DNA of 64,000 nt from Ralstonia sp. SET104 (GCF_003851545.1 NZ_BHVX01000003.1:1-64000), one strand, 5' to 3'. Numbered from the stretch's first letter, positions 1-9,077 are shown. Notes: a model not told the origin generated them from the sequence alone. Numbers and translations: made by a program.

Positions 1-3
1 GTC

Positions 4-225
4 CTAGTCGGCGTCAGCATACGGAATGTGGCAATTCAGGCCCACGGAATTGTTCGAAGAACCTTTTTTATTGCCTGCCGAATCAAACAAGGTGACGATG
101 CCCCAATCGGCGGGCAGGCTTTGGTACAGTGTGCCGAATAGGCCGCGTGATGTGTTCGCCCCCGTTTCTAGTGGCGAGATCGACGTCCGCCATCGCCTGA
201 TGGTTTCATTGCTGGAGTCCCGCAC
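4..225 (-). CDS. possible short ORF of unknown function at window edge
   Basis: A 73-residue open frame from a GTG at 225 to a TAG at 4-6. I do not recognise it. The C-terminal half (residues about 30-73) contains Gly/Ser/Asn-rich sequence and has plausible codon use, but the frame starts only 3 bases from the divergent gene at 228, leaving no room for separate promoters. It could be the real 3' part of a gene whose start I misplace, or a chance frame. No domain, signal or membrane segment is evident. Confidence 0.25.
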   Translation of the reverse strand: MRDSSNETIRRWRTSISPLETGANTSRGLFGTLYQSLPADWGIVTLFDSAGNKKGSSNNSVGLNCHIPYADAD

Positions 226-227
226 CC

Positions 228-509
228 ATGGCCCAAGTGGTACTTGCCTTCATCGTCGTGGCGGCTGCCGTGTTTTACATTCTGGTCAAGGCACCGCAGA
301 CCGACGCCCAGCCCCCGGCCCCCGCAGCGCCCGCCGTAGCAGCGGCTCCCGTGCCGCCTCCTCCGCCGTTGGCCGCGTCCGCACCGGCTGCCGAGACGCA
401 CGCCGCACCGGCCAGCACACCGACTGCATCAAAACCCACGGCGGCTTCTGCACCCGTCGCCGCGAGCAGCGTGGCAGCCGAAGCATCGGCGCCCGTGGCC
501 AAGCCTTGA
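228..509 (+). CDS. small Ala/Pro-rich protein with N-terminal membrane segment
   Basis: A 93-residue product. Residues about 4-19 form one hydrophobic stretch (LAFIVVAAAVFYILV), which may be an uncleaved anchor or signal sequence; the remainder is almost entirely Ala, Pro, Ser, Thr and Val with no recognisable fold, as in periplasmic linker-like tails. A GGAG-type ribosome site lies about 10 bases before the ATG. The function is unknown. It sits about 100 bases upstream of the DUF2863 gene on the same strand. The low complexity means the frame could be partly a composition artefact, but the clean hydrophobic N-terminus and ribosome site favour a real gene. Confidence 0.5.
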   Translation: MAQVVLAFIVVAAAVFYILVKAPQTDAQPPAPAAPAVAAAPVPPPPPLAASAPAAETHAAPASTPTASKPTAASAPVAASSVAAEASAPVAKP

Positions 510-606
510 CATTTTCGCCCTAAGGATTTCGCAGCGGGCGTCGCGCAGCGGCGTACAAGGGTAAAATAATGCCCCTTCATTGTTCCAACGACCGGTACGG
601 CACAGC

Positions 607-1818
607 ATGGCAGGATTTCGCTCCAAGGCTCCCCAACGTCTTTCCCCCGATGCAGAACGGCTGGTGGCCGATGCGCTGGCGCTCGATGCATCGGGCAGCC
701 GCATCGAAGACGTCTATTGGGAACAAAGGCTGTCCGAACGTCTTTCCCGGCTGCTCAAGAACGGCAGCCAGACCGCGCTCGACGCCGCGCTAGACCATCT
801 TTTCAAGCACAACGAGGAAGCCTCCGACGTGCTGGCCGAACAGGCCGAAACACTGGCCGAATCGGCCATCCTTAGCTCGGGTGGCATCGAATATGACGCG
901 CTGCTGATCGCAGCGCCGATCCTGGCGCATACCCGCTACATGATCCCGTCGGGTGCGATCAAGCCAGAGATGGCGCAAACGCTGCAGGTACACCTGCAGG
1001 CGCACGTGATGGCCTCCAACGCCCGCGTGGCGCTGGCGCCTTACCTGTACAGCATCGATCAGCTGCCACGCACGCATTCCGATACCTTCGCGCTCACACA
1101 CAAGCTGGCCGCCTATGCGCTGTCCGGCCAACAGGCCAAGGTCGAATTGCGCGACATGCCGGAAACAGCACCCATCCTGGCTGATCCGCGCTACCTGGTG
1201 GCCGTCGTCGTGGCGCAGCACGGCCAGCCGCTGTTCCGCTGGCAGCAAGACGCCAAGGAGCACCACGCCGAGCGCTCTGCCTGCCTGGAGCAATGGCGCG
1301 AGCAGGTCACGCCGACCATCTCAACGCTGATGCCCGGCTGCGAGTTCGACCTGCTGCTGCCGGATGCCTTCTTTCTGTCCTGCCGCGAGTCCGACAAGCA
1401 GATCCGCCCGCTGACGGTGCGTGCTGCCGTCAACTATCTGCAGGGCGCGCTGGACATGCCGGCCAACCGCTTCGGCGCCATCATCGGCGCATTCGGCGAA
1501 GAGCAGATCGAGGAATACCGCGTAGCCTTCACGGTGCGCGGCGAAAAAGACCTCATCTACGGCATCGTCTGGCCCGTATATGGCCGCGACGGTGGCGCCA
1601 CGGATGTCACCGCCGAGGGCGAGCCCGGCAGCCCGCTGGAACAGATCTGCGACGAACTGCGCGCCTGTGGCATTGAGGACATCTTCCGCCACGGCCAACT
1701 CTTCGAGCCGGAGTACTGCGAAGACTGCGGCGCCCCGCTCTATGCCGATCGCTCTGCCGACATCGTTCACGCAGAGATGCCCGAAGACGCGCCGACACAG
1801 CAGCCGCTGTTCCACTGA
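607..1818 (+). CDS. DUF2863 family protein
   Basis: A 403-residue protein recognised as the DUF2863 family found in Burkholderiales; its biochemical role is not known. It is soluble, with no signal peptide or membrane segment. The C-terminal part contains a CxxC pair (EYCEDCGAPLY, near residue 380), suggesting a small metal or structural cysteine site. I chose the ATG at 607 (MAGFRSK); a TTG at 580 would add nine residues but has no better ribosome site. The gene is followed immediately by a strong intrinsic terminator, so it is probably transcribed alone or with the small gene upstream. Confidence 0.88.
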   Translation: MAGFRSKAPQRLSPDAERLVADALALDASGSRIEDVYWEQRLSERLSRLLKNGSQTALDAALDHLFKHNEEASDVLAEQAETLAESAILSSGGIEYDALLIAAPILAHTRYMIPSGAIKPEMAQTLQVHLQAHVMASNARVALAPYLYSIDQLPRTHSDTFALTHKLAAYALSGQQAKVELRDMPETAPILADPRYLVAVVVAQHGQPLFRWQQDAKEHHAERSACLEQWREQVTPTISTLMPGCEFDLLLPDAFFLSCRESDKQIRPLTVRAAVNYLQGALDMPANRFGAIIGAFGEEQIEEYRVAFTVRGEKDLIYGIVWPVYGRDGGATDVTAEGEPGSPLEQICDELRACGIEDIFRHGQLFEPEYCEDCGAPLYADRSADIVHAEMPEDAPTQQPLFH

Positions 1819-1836
1819 CTCGTGCCGCACAGCACC

Positions 1837-1862
1837 AAAGCCACCTTCGGGTGGCTTTTTTT
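1837..1862 (+). terminator. intrinsic terminator after the DUF2863 gene
   Basis: Stem AGCCACC / GGTGGCT closed by a TTCG tetraloop and followed by a run of seven or more T. It is a textbook Rho-independent terminator 18 bases after the stop codon. Confidence 0.88.
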
Positions 1863-1994
1863 GTTGCGCCAGAACCGCCTACAACGCGTGTTCATATCGA
1901 TTGTCGATTTGCGACACGCGCGGCAAACCCGGCTGCGGCACAATGACACCCTCTCGCCACAGAGCATCACCGCCCGAACCCCAGGAGCCTCCCG

Positions 1995-3590
1995 ATGACA
2001 ACCCGCCCCCTGCTTCGCGCCTTGATCCGCAACCTCGCCGCATGCGCGCTGGCGGCGGCGGCCGCGGCGCCACTGGCCGCGCTGGCCGACGACCTTCGCA
2101 TCGGCCTGTCCGCTGACGTCACGTCGATGGACCCGCAATGGAACAACGCCGGCCCCAACAATGCGATGGCGCTGCACATCTTTGAGTCGCTGGTCTTTCT
2201 CGACAAAAACGGCCGCTACACGCCGGGCCTGGCTACCTCGTGGAAAGCCATCGACGCCAACACGTGGGAGATCAAGCTCCGCCCCAACGTGAAGTGGAGC
2301 GACGGCACACCGTTCACCGGCGAAGACGTAAAGGCCTCGATCGAGCGGCCTGCCCGCTTGACCAACAGCCCCGGCCCGTTCACGAGCTACACCAAGTCGA
2401 TTACCGACGTGCAGATCGTCGATCCGCTCACAGTGCGGCTCAAGGTGTCGATCCCGAACTACGCGAGCATCCCGAACGACCTGAACAGCCTGCCCATCAT
2501 CCCGAAGAAGGTGGCCAATGCAACGCAGGCGGACTTTGATGCAGGCCGCGCGATGATTGGCACGGGCCCGTTCCTATTCGACCACTTCACGCGCGGGCAG
2601 GAAATCGTGCTGAAGAAGAACCCGAACTACTGGGGCCGCCCGTCGCACGCCTCGCAGTGGGACAAAGTCACCTTCAAGATCATCACTGACAATGCCGCAC
2701 GTACAGCCGCCCTGCTCTCGGGCGATGTGGATGTCGTCGAGGCCGTGCCCGCCGCCGATGTGCCGCGCATCAAGCAGGACCCCAAGTTCCACCTTGAACA
2801 GCAGGTGTCGTGGCGCACAATTTTCTGGCAGATGGACCAGAGCCGCGATGTGTCACCGTTTGTGACAGACAAGGCCGGCAAGCCGCTGGCCAAGAACCCG
2901 CTCAAGGATCATCGCGTGCGTGAAGCGGTTGCGCTGGCCATCAACCGCGATGCCATCGTCAGCCGCGTGCTCGAGGGCCAGGGCGTGGTGGCATCGAGCA
3001 TCGTGTCGCCGCAGATCTTTGGGCACCCAGGCGGCAAGCCGATCGCGTACGACCCCGATCGCGCCAAGAAACTGCTTGCCGAGGCCGGCTATCCGAACGG
3101 CTTTGGGCTCACGCTGCATGCCACCAACAACCGTTACCTGAACGACGCGCAGGTCGCGCAGACCACCGCGCAACTGCTCACGCGCATCGGCATCCAGACC
3201 AAGGTGGAAACGTTGCCGGTGGCGGCATATTTCTCGCGCGCGCGTCAGGGCGAGTTCTCGTTCATGATGCTCGGCTGGGGCTCGGTGGCGGCAGATGTGG
3301 CGCTGCGCAGCATTCTTGGCACACCCAACGCGCAAACCGGCTATGGCTCCTGGAACTGGGGCCGCTACAGCAATCCGGAACTGGACAAGCTGGTGCAGAC
3401 GTCGCTGTCGACCGTCTCGAGCGAACAGGCACACGAGCTGGCTGCCAAGAACGCCGCGCGTTTTGCGCAGCAGGACTACGCGATCATCCCGTCGCACCAT
3501 CAGCTCGCCACGTGGGCAATGCGCAAGGGCATCCGCTACGAGGCGCGTACCGACGAATGGTCACTCGCCTGGTTGTTCACCAAGCAATGA
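1995..3590 (+). CDS. ABC transporter substrate-binding protein, oligopeptide/dipeptide type (SBP_bac_5)
   Basis: A 531-residue periplasmic binding protein of the family 5 (DppA/OppA/NikA) type. Residues 1-31 are a Sec signal peptide with a long Ala-rich core ending ALADD. The mature part starts with the family-typical LRIGLSADVTSMDPQ and contains the usual 'SDGTPFTGEDV' segment near residue 105. Start ATG at 1995 has an AGGAG site seven bases upstream. No permease or ATPase genes lie next to it: the next gene is a lipoprotein 158 bases downstream. It therefore serves a transporter encoded elsewhere or works as an orphan. Substrate (peptide, heme, nickel chelate or other) cannot be told from sequence alone. 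Confidence 0.9.
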   Translation: MTTRPLLRALIRNLAACALAAAAAAPLAALADDLRIGLSADVTSMDPQWNNAGPNNAMALHIFESLVFLDKNGRYTPGLATSWKAIDANTWEIKLRPNVKWSDGTPFTGEDVKASIERPARLTNSPGPFTSYTKSITDVQIVDPLTVRLKVSIPNYASIPNDLNSLPIIPKKVANATQADFDAGRAMIGTGPFLFDHFTRGQEIVLKKNPNYWGRPSHASQWDKVTFKIITDNAARTAALLSGDVDVVEAVPAADVPRIKQDPKFHLEQQVSWRTIFWQMDQSRDVSPFVTDKAGKPLAKNPLKDHRVREAVALAINRDAIVSRVLEGQGVVASSIVSPQIFGHPGGKPIAYDPDRAKKLLAEAGYPNGFGLTLHATNNRYLNDAQVAQTTAQLLTRIGIQTKVETLPVAAYFSRARQGEFSFMMLGWGSVAADVALRSILGTPNAQTGYGSWNWGRYSNPELDKLVQTSLSTVSSEQAHELAAKNAARFAQQDYAIIPSHHQLATWAMRKGIRYEARTDEWSLAWLFTKQ

Positions 3591-3748
3591 GGATCACTGC
3601 ATAACGAACACCATGCCGTAACGCGCTGTTACAGCAAAATCACCAGATGTGCCGCATCGGGGGCGCATTGGGGTAACTAGCAGGAACTTTCAGCGCGGGC
3701 TTTCCTCTATCATGGCGATTTCCACGCCGACACCCTGTAATACTCGTG

Positions 3749-4573
3749 ATGTTGCGACCCAAACTACTCTGTCTCGGCGTCTTCGCTTTGCTGGCCGCCT
3801 GCTCCAACCTGCAGACTGAACCGACCAATACGTCGGCCCTGTCGGCCCAGGCCACCAACGCCACGCCGACCAACTCCGCGCAAACCAAGCCGGCCATCCA
3901 GCCCGTTCCGACCACGCCGCCCATCGTCTTCGGCTCGACCGATAGCAGCGGCACCACCACGGTCAACCTGCCGTCCAAGGACAAGATGAGCTTGTCCGAG
4001 TACCGTGCGCAGACCCGTGACCGCCTGATTCAATCGGAAGGTGCCCGCCCCGACGTGGCCGACTGTGCCGCGCATGCAAGCTGGATCATTCCGCGCTCGA
4101 CCAATTTCGATCAGTTCCGCCTGCCGACCGGCGCGCTGTCCAACGACCAGGCCAAAGTCGAGCCGTGGGACTCGCGCTTCTCGTCGAGCAAGCAAGGCGC
4201 GATCAAGGTATCGAGCGTGATCAGCTTCAATGCCGCTGTGCACAAGCGCGGCACGGGCAACGACCAATGGGAGCCGGTGCGCGTGCGCTGCGGCTATGAC
4301 GAAGGCATGATGCTGGCGTACGAGCTGCTCGACGCCAATGGCCAGCCGTTCGCTGCGCCGGCCGCAGCGCCGTCGTCGACAGCGCGCACGCATTGCCGCC
4401 GCGGCCATCGCTGCACGACCTCCGCTGTGCGCGGCAAGAGCACCGCCAAGGGCAAGGCCTCGACAAAGTCCGCGGGCAAGGCCGCCAAGAGCAGCGGCAC
4501 GGCGAAAGCAAAGTCGACAACGGCCAGCAAATCCACCGCCAAGAAGACGACGAAGAAGTCATCCTCCAACTAA
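3749..4573 (+). CDS. lipoprotein with Lys/Ala/Ser-rich C-terminal tail
   Basis: A product of about 274 residues. The N-terminus is a lipoprotein signal peptide with lipobox LLAAC, so the mature protein should be lipidated at the Cys. Residues about 75-205 form a compact domain with two Cys, resembling the 'BspC-like' secreted proteins of Burkholderiales; this assignment is tentative. The last 45 residues (KGKASTKSAG..., KKTTKKSSSN) are a histone-H1/AlgP-like basic repeat tail. Between them, about codons 212-232 read as an unusual Arg/His/Cys-rich stretch (HCRRGHRC), unlike either flank, which could mark two compensating frameshifts or simple low-complexity drift. A GTG at 3746 directly precedes the chosen ATG. 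Confidence 0.75.
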   Translation: MLRPKLLCLGVFALLAACSNLQTEPTNTSALSAQATNATPTNSAQTKPAIQPVPTTPPIVFGSTDSSGTTTVNLPSKDKMSLSEYRAQTRDRLIQSEGARPDVADCAAHASWIIPRSTNFDQFRLPTGALSNDQAKVEPWDSRFSSSKQGAIKVSSVISFNAAVHKRGTGNDQWEPVRVRCGYDEGMMLAYELLDANGQPFAAPAAAPSSTARTHCRRGHRCTTSAVRGKSTAKGKASTKSAGKAAKSSGTAKAKSTTASKSTAKKTTKKSSSN

Positions 4574-4613
4574 GCGCAGCGCGCCGCCCACACAGGCGGC
4601 GCAGCGCTTGTCT

Positions 4614-5759
4614 TCAGCCGAGATACTCCAGGATCGCCTGCAGCATGGCCGCACCCAATGCGGCGCTGCGGGCGCCGTCCCACCCCACGCGTGCGTCGGG
4701 CAGGTCGGCGTTGTCCTTGAACGGCATTTCCAGCGTCAATGACAAGCAACCATACGTGTGGCCGATGTACTTCGAGGCGAGCTTGAGCGCGTCTTCGTTG
4801 TACTTGCTGGCCTCGTAGCCGTATCGCGTCTGGAAATCGGATGATGCGCGCAGGAAGGCTGCGACAAAACGGTCCTGATCAGCACGCTGCGCATCGGTGA
4901 AGCCCGGCAGCATCTCACTGCCCGCCACGAACACATACGGCAGCGCCTCGTCGCCGTGGATGTCGAAGAACAGGTCGACACCGGTCTGCTCGATGGCCTG
5001 ACGCACGCACAGCACTTCGGGGCTGCGCTGGGCGTCGGGCTCCATCCACTCACGGTTCAGGTTGGCGCCCGCAGCGTTGGTGCGCAGGTTGCCGAGCGAC
5101 GAGCCGTCTGGGTTCATGTTCGGCACGATGTGAAAGACAGCACGCTCGGCGAGTACGCGGCCAACGGGATCGCCGCCCCAGACACCCTGACGGGTCAGGC
5201 GCGCGAGCAAGCCTTCCACAAACCACTCGGCCATCGTCTCGCCCGGATGCTGGCGCGCGATGATCCACACGTTCTTCTTGCCCGGGCCGGGCTCGCCGAC
5301 AATGATGCGCGTCATGTCGCGGCCCTGCACCGTGCTGCCGAGCCGCTGCGTGCGCACACCAGGCCTGGTTTGCGCGGCGGCCACCAACGAGAGATGCCGC
5401 TCATCCGAATACGGCTCGAAATACGCAAACCAGATGCTGTCGTGCTCGGGCGTCAGCTCGATGGTCATCGTCTTGCCGTCATAGCGCGTCGGCACGCGGA
5501 ACCAGTGCTCGCGGTCATACGAGGCGACGGCGTGGTAATCCTTCCAGCCTGCGGCGTAGGTGCATTCGCCCGCGTTTTCCAGGGCCAGCTTGCAGGCTTG
5601 GCCCTGCGCGCCCTGCAGGCGGAAGTGGAACCACTGCATGAAGTCGGCGTGCGAATCGCGGCGAATGCGCAGGCGGATGGCATCGGCGCGTGCAGCATCG
5701 ATGATCTCGATGGCGCCGCTGTCAAACGAGCTGGAAATGTGCAGTTGAGTGGCAGTCAT
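4614..5759 (-). CDS. M14-type cytosolic zinc carboxypeptidase
   Basis: A 381-residue metallopeptidase of the M14 carboxypeptidase superfamily, closest in layout to cytosolic (Nna1/CCP-like) members: an N-terminal beta domain of about 130 residues, then the catalytic domain. Zinc ligands are visible as HPGE (His171, Glu174) and His268 (DIHGDE); the catalytic Glu is Glu344 in LTLEMPF. There is no signal peptide, so it should act in the cytoplasm. I chose the ATG at 5759 (MTATQL) because AGGAAGGAC lies just upstream; an ATG at 5783 adds eight residues. The natural substrate of bacterial members is not established. It lies 38 bases downstream of yaaA on the same strand. Confidence 0.88.
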   Translation of the reverse strand: MTATQLHISSSFDSGAIEIIDAARADAIRLRIRRDSHADFMQWFHFRLQGAQGQACKLALENAGECTYAAGWKDYHAVASYDREHWFRVPTRYDGKTMTIELTPEHDSIWFAYFEPYSDERHLSLVAAAQTRPGVRTQRLGSTVQGRDMTRIIVGEPGPGKKNVWIIARQHPGETMAEWFVEGLLARLTRQGVWGGDPVGRVLAERAVFHIVPNMNPDGSSLGNLRTNAAGANLNREWMEPDAQRSPEVLCVRQAIEQTGVDLFFDIHGDEALPYVFVAGSEMLPGFTDAQRADQDRFVAAFLRASSDFQTRYGYEASKYNEDALKLASKYIGHTYGCLSLTLEMPFKDNADLPDARVGWDGARSAALGAAMLQAILEYLG

Positions 5760-5797
5760 ATCGTGTCCTTCCTGTCGGTACATGGAGACAGCGGAAT

Positions 5798-6571
5798 TCA
5801 GGTGGACTTGCGGCGGAAGACCCAGCGCTCGTCATCGGAATCGGCGGCGGCAAACGCGTAACCGTCAACATCGAACGCCTTGAGCTTGCGCGGATCGGCG
5901 ATGCGATGCTCGATCGCGTAACGCGCCATCAACCCGCGCGCGCGTTTAGCGTAGAACGAGATGATCTTGTACTGACCGTTCTTCCAATCCTCGAAGACCG
6001 GCGTGACGATGCGCGCCTTGAGCACCTTGGGCCGCACCACCTTGAAATACTCTTCCGATGCGAGGTTAACGAGCATGGGGTCATCCGCCTGATTGAAGAG
6101 CTTGTTGAGCGCAAGCGTCACATCATCGCCCCAGAAGGCGTAGAGATCCTTGCCGTGCGGATTGGCCAGGCGCGTGCCCATTTCCAGGCGATACGGCTGC
6201 ATCCAGTCAAGCGGCCGCAGCACGCCGTACAGGCCCGACAGAATGCGCAGATGCTTTTGCGCGAATTGCAGATCCTCGGCCGACAGCGAATTGGCATCGA
6301 GTCCGCCGTAGACATCACCATCAAAGGCCAGCGCGGCCTGCTTGCTGTTGTCGGCGGTGAATTCGGCAGACCAGTCCCCGTAGCGGGTGGCGTTGAGCAC
6401 CGCTAATGGATCGGAAATCTTCATCAGCGTGCCGATCTGGGCCGGCGACAGCTTGCGAAGCACTTCAATAAGTTCTGCAGAGCGCGCGATGAAATCGGGC
6501 AGCGTGTGGGTCTTGGTGCGCGGCGGTGTGTCGTAGTCGAGCGACTTGGCCGGCGAGAGGACGATGATCAT
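5798..6571 (-). CDS. yaaA: peroxide stress protein YaaA (DUF328/UPF0246)
   Basis: A 257-residue protein beginning [16 protein letters not shown], the conserved opening of the YaaA/UPF0246 family (E. coli YaaA is of nearly the same length). In E. coli YaaA lowers free intracellular iron during hydrogen peroxide stress and has been described as a DNA-binding protein; the same role here is by homology. The frame is open upstream, but the conserved start and length fix the ATG at 6571. Its start overlaps that of a possible divergent upstream extension of the PIN-domain gene, so the two share a very short regulatory region. The M14 carboxypeptidase follows on the same strand. Confidence 0.95.
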   Translation of the reverse strand: MIIVLSPAKSLDYDTPPRTKTHTLPDFIARSAELIEVLRKLSPAQIGTLMKISDPLAVLNATRYGDWSAEFTADNSKQAALAFDGDVYGGLDANSLSAEDLQFAQKHLRILSGLYGVLRPLDWMQPYRLEMGTRLANPHGKDLYAFWGDDVTLALNKLFNQADDPMLVNLASEEYFKVVRPKVLKARIVTPVFEDWKNGQYKIISFYAKRARGLMARYAIEHRIADPRKLKAFDVDGYAFAAADSDDERWVFRRKST

Positions 6572-6608
6572 GTCAGAATCGCGGTTCACAAGTCTGGAAT
6601 TGTATCGA

Positions 6609-7142
6609 ATGGCAGACGCTGCCGCCCTCGCCCACTCCACCCAGGCGCCGGTCCCGCGCGTGGTGCTGGATTCCAACATCTGGGTCGACATCCTCATCTT
6701 TGACGACGCCGTTGCGCGCCCGATTCGCGCGGCGCTGGAAGCCGGCCGGCTGGACGCCATCATCAGCCCTGCATGCCGCGAAGAACTGCGCCGCGTGCTC
6801 GACTATCCGCAATTCGCCCGCTACGCCGTCGATGTGCAAGCTGCCCTTGCCTGGGTCGATCGCGTGACCCGCTCGGTGGCCGACCCGGCGGAAACAACAC
6901 CGGCGGCCCGCACGCAAGGTGAAACGTTCGTCCCGCGCTGCAAGGACCGCGACGACCAGAAATTCCTCGCGCTGGCCGATGCCGCCGGCGTTGCGTATCT
7001 CGTCTCCAAGGACCGCGCCGTGCTCAAGCTCAAGCGCCGCATGGCCAAGTATTGCGACGTGGCGGTGCTGCCACCCAAGCAGTTTGTTGCACAGGTCCAG
7101 TTGGAGATCGCTTCCCTTGCTGCAATCCAACATCAGGCTTGA
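6609..7142 (+). CDS. PIN-domain protein, putative toxin component family (COG1569-like)
   Basis: A 178-residue PIN-domain protein. The nuclease acidic residues expected of the fold are present: Asp in [10 protein letters not shown], Glu in CREELRRVL, and Asp residues in [10 protein letters not shown] and SKDRAVL. The family (often labelled 'putative toxin-antitoxin system toxin component, PIN family') is related to VapC ribonucleases, but no small antitoxin gene is adjacent on either side, so toxin activity is unproven. I chose ATG 6609 with GGAA upstream; an ATG at 6570 would add 13 residues and overlap the divergent yaaA start codon. The next gene starts 12 bases downstream, so co-transcription is likely. 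Confidence 0.82.
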   Translation: MADAAALAHSTQAPVPRVVLDSNIWVDILIFDDAVARPIRAALEAGRLDAIISPACREELRRVLDYPQFARYAVDVQAALAWVDRVTRSVADPAETTPAARTQGETFVPRCKDRDDQKFLALADAAGVAYLVSKDRAVLKLKRRMAKYCDVAVLPPKQFVAQVQLEIASLAAIQHQA

Positions 7143-7154
7143 AGCCGTCTTGTC

Positions 7155-8339
7155 ATGACCACTGCTGCTTTCTCCGCTGAATCGCTCGCGCCCATCGCTG
7201 CGCCGCCCTCGCGGCTGCCCAACGTCGGCACCACCATCTTCACCGTAATGTCGGCGCTGGCCGTGGAAAAGCAGGCCGTCAACCTGGGCCAGGGTTTTCC
7301 GGATTTCGACTGCGACCCGCGCATCGTCGATGCGGTGTCCGATGCGATGCGCGCGGGCCTGAACCAATACCCGCCGATGACGGGCGTGCCCGCTCTGCGC
7401 CATGCCATCGCGGCGAAGGTTGCCAATCTGTACGGCCATACATACGACGCCGACCGCGAAATCACCATCACCGCCGGGGCCACGCAGGCGCTGCTGACGG
7501 CTGTGCTGTGCTGCGTGCATCCGGGCGACGAAGTGATCGTCTTCGAGCCGACGTACGACAGCTACATTCCGTCAATCGAGCTGGCCGGCGGCAAAGTCGT
7601 GCCGATCACGCTGAACGCGCCGGACTTCCGCATCCCGTTCGACACGCTGGCCGCCGCCATCACGCCGCGCACGCGCCTGATCATGCTCAACACACCGCAC
7701 AACCCGACCGGCACGGTCTGGCATGCGAGCGACATGCAGAAGCTGGCCGAGATCCTCGCGCCCACTAACGTGCTGCTGCTCTCCGACGAGGTGTACGAGC
7801 ACATGGTGTACGACGGCGTACCGCACGCATCGGTTGCGCGCATCCCGGAACTGGCACGCCGCGCCTTCGTGGTGTCGAGCTTCGGCAAGACGTATCACGT
7901 GACGGGCTGGAAGGTCGGCTATGTGGCCGCACCTGCAGCACTGACGACGGAGTTCCGCAAGGTGCACCAGTTCAACGTGTTCACGGTCAACACGCCGATG
8001 CAGCATGGGCTGGCAAACTACATGGCCGATCCGCGCCCGTATCTGGACCTGCCTGCGTTCTACCAGCACAAGCGCGACCTGTTCCGCGCGGGGCTGGAGA
8101 AGACCCGCTTCAAACTGCTGCCGTGCCAGGGCACGTACTTCCAGTGTGTGGACTACAGCGCCGTCTCCGATCTGCCCGAGGCCGAGTTCGCCAAGTGGCT
8201 GACGAGCGAGATCGGCGTGGCGGCGATCCCCGTGTCAGCGTTCTATTCGCAGCCGCACGAATCGGGGGTGGTGCGCTTTTGCTTCGCCAAGAAAGACGAA
8301 ACGCTCCAACTTGCGCTGGAGCGTTTGTCGAAGGTGTAA
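7155..8339 (+). CDS. PLP-dependent class I/II aminotransferase, methionine-type (YbdL-like)
   Basis: A 394-residue fold-type I aminotransferase. The PLP lysine is Lys245 in SSFGKTYHVTGWK; other cofactor contacts are Asn183 (NTPHNPTGT), Asp211 and Tyr214 (LSDEVYEH), and a C-terminal Arg (VVRFCFAKK) for the substrate carboxylate. The sequence around residues 40-75 (VNLGQGFPDFD, LNQYPPMTG) matches the YbdL/kynurenine aminotransferase group, which in E. coli prefers methionine and aromatic amino acids with 2-oxo acids. The gene follows the PIN gene by 12 bases and converges with a GST gene 14 bases downstream. Exact amino donor is inferred only from family resemblance. Confidence 0.9.
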   Translation: MTTAAFSAESLAPIAAPPSRLPNVGTTIFTVMSALAVEKQAVNLGQGFPDFDCDPRIVDAVSDAMRAGLNQYPPMTGVPALRHAIAAKVANLYGHTYDADREITITAGATQALLTAVLCCVHPGDEVIVFEPTYDSYIPSIELAGGKVVPITLNAPDFRIPFDTLAAAITPRTRLIMLNTPHNPTGTVWHASDMQKLAEILAPTNVLLLSDEVYEHMVYDGVPHASVARIPELARRAFVVSSFGKTYHVTGWKVGYVAAPAALTTEFRKVHQFNVFTVNTPMQHGLANYMADPRPYLDLPAFYQHKRDLFRAGLEKTRFKLLPCQGTYFQCVDYSAVSDLPEAEFAKWLTSEIGVAAIPVSAFYSQPHESGVVRFCFAKKDETLQLALERLSKV

Positions 8340-8353
8340 AGCGGAGCAGCCGA

Positions 8354-9007
8354 TCAACGCTTGCTGGCGTAGTGCGCCAGCATCTGCTCCAGGTTCGCCT
8401 TGCTGTCCGCGCGCATCTTCTGCACGTTGGGGTTCTCGGCCATCTTGGCCAGGTAAGGCTTGACGCCCTCGACCTGCGCCAGCAGGTCTTCACCGTAGAT
8501 GATCTTGGTGGCCGAACTGACCAGCGGGAAGTGCACGATGGCCGCGCAATCCGCAATGGTGAACGTATCGCCCGCCACGTAAGGCGAGAACTTGAACAAC
8601 TTGGCCGCAGCCGGAACGTTCTTCTGCAGTTGCTCGCGCGTTTTCGCCTTCAGGTTGTCGCTGATCTTTCCGCCAAAGAACGCCTCGGGAAACAGCTGAC
8701 GCGCGACCAGTTCCAAGTGCAGCTCCAGGAACGTCACCACTTCGCGCACCTTCGCGGCCTGAAACGGATCAGCCGGAATCAGCGGATGCTGCGGGTAGCG
8801 CGCCTCCAGGTAATCGATGATGACCTGCGATTCGCACATCCCGCCGTCCTCACCCACCAGATATGGCACCTTGTGCAACGGCGAAACCTCGCCGTCGGTC
8901 TGGTCGGGCCAGCGCAGCGATTCCTCGAATGCAATCCCCTTCTCCATCAGCGCGAGCTTGACCTTGTTGTAGTAGTTGCTCGCAGAAAAACCGTATAGCG
9001 TCAGCAT
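8354..9007 (-). CDS. glutathione S-transferase family protein
   Basis: A 217-residue two-domain GST: thioredoxin-like N-terminal domain (residues 1-80, LTLYGFSASNYYNKVKLAL and a glutathione-binding VPYLVGEDG...CESQVI motif) and all-helical C-terminal domain. Ser/Asn residues near position 9-11 take the place where catalytic Ser/Cys/Tyr normally lie, typical of bacterial GSTs of uncertain class. It is cytoplasmic. Start ATG at 9007 gives the usual family length. It is transcribed away from the 3-hydroxyacyl-CoA dehydrogenase gene, with about 109 bases between the two starts. Confidence 0.88.
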   Translation of the reverse strand: MLTLYGFSASNYYNKVKLALMEKGIAFEESLRWPDQTDGEVSPLHKVPYLVGEDGGMCESQVIIDYLEARYPQHPLIPADPFQAAKVREVVTFLELHLELVARQLFPEAFFGGKISDNLKAKTREQLQKNVPAAAKLFKFSPYVAGDTFTIADCAAIVHFPLVSSATKIIYGEDLLAQVEGVKPYLAKMAENPNVQKMRADSKANLEQMLAHYASKR

Positions 9008-9065
9008 GAACCCGTCTCCTTGGTAATTTGGCCGTCCGTTATGGTCGGTGCGGATGCCAGAAATC

Positions 9066-9077
9066 GCACGCTCGTGC
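9066..9077. promoter_or_regulatory. candidate operator upstream of the 3-hydroxyacyl-CoA dehydrogenase operon
   Basis: A palindrome GCACG-CT-CGTGC followed by TATTTT, which could be a -10 box (9078-9083). The 12-base core plus its right flank (CGTGCTATTTT) closely resembles CGTGCTAATTTTTT in the larger inverted repeat at 33782-33819 ahead of the other acyl-CoA dehydrogenase operon. It is 40 bases before the ATG at 9117. The role is inferred from this likeness. Confidence 0.4.

Noticed and set aside
26-523. 165-codon plus-strand frame at the window start
   Set aside because: It overlaps the better-supported 228-509 gene in another frame and turns into Arg/Gly/Ser-rich sequence typical of a shifted Ala/Pro-rich gene.
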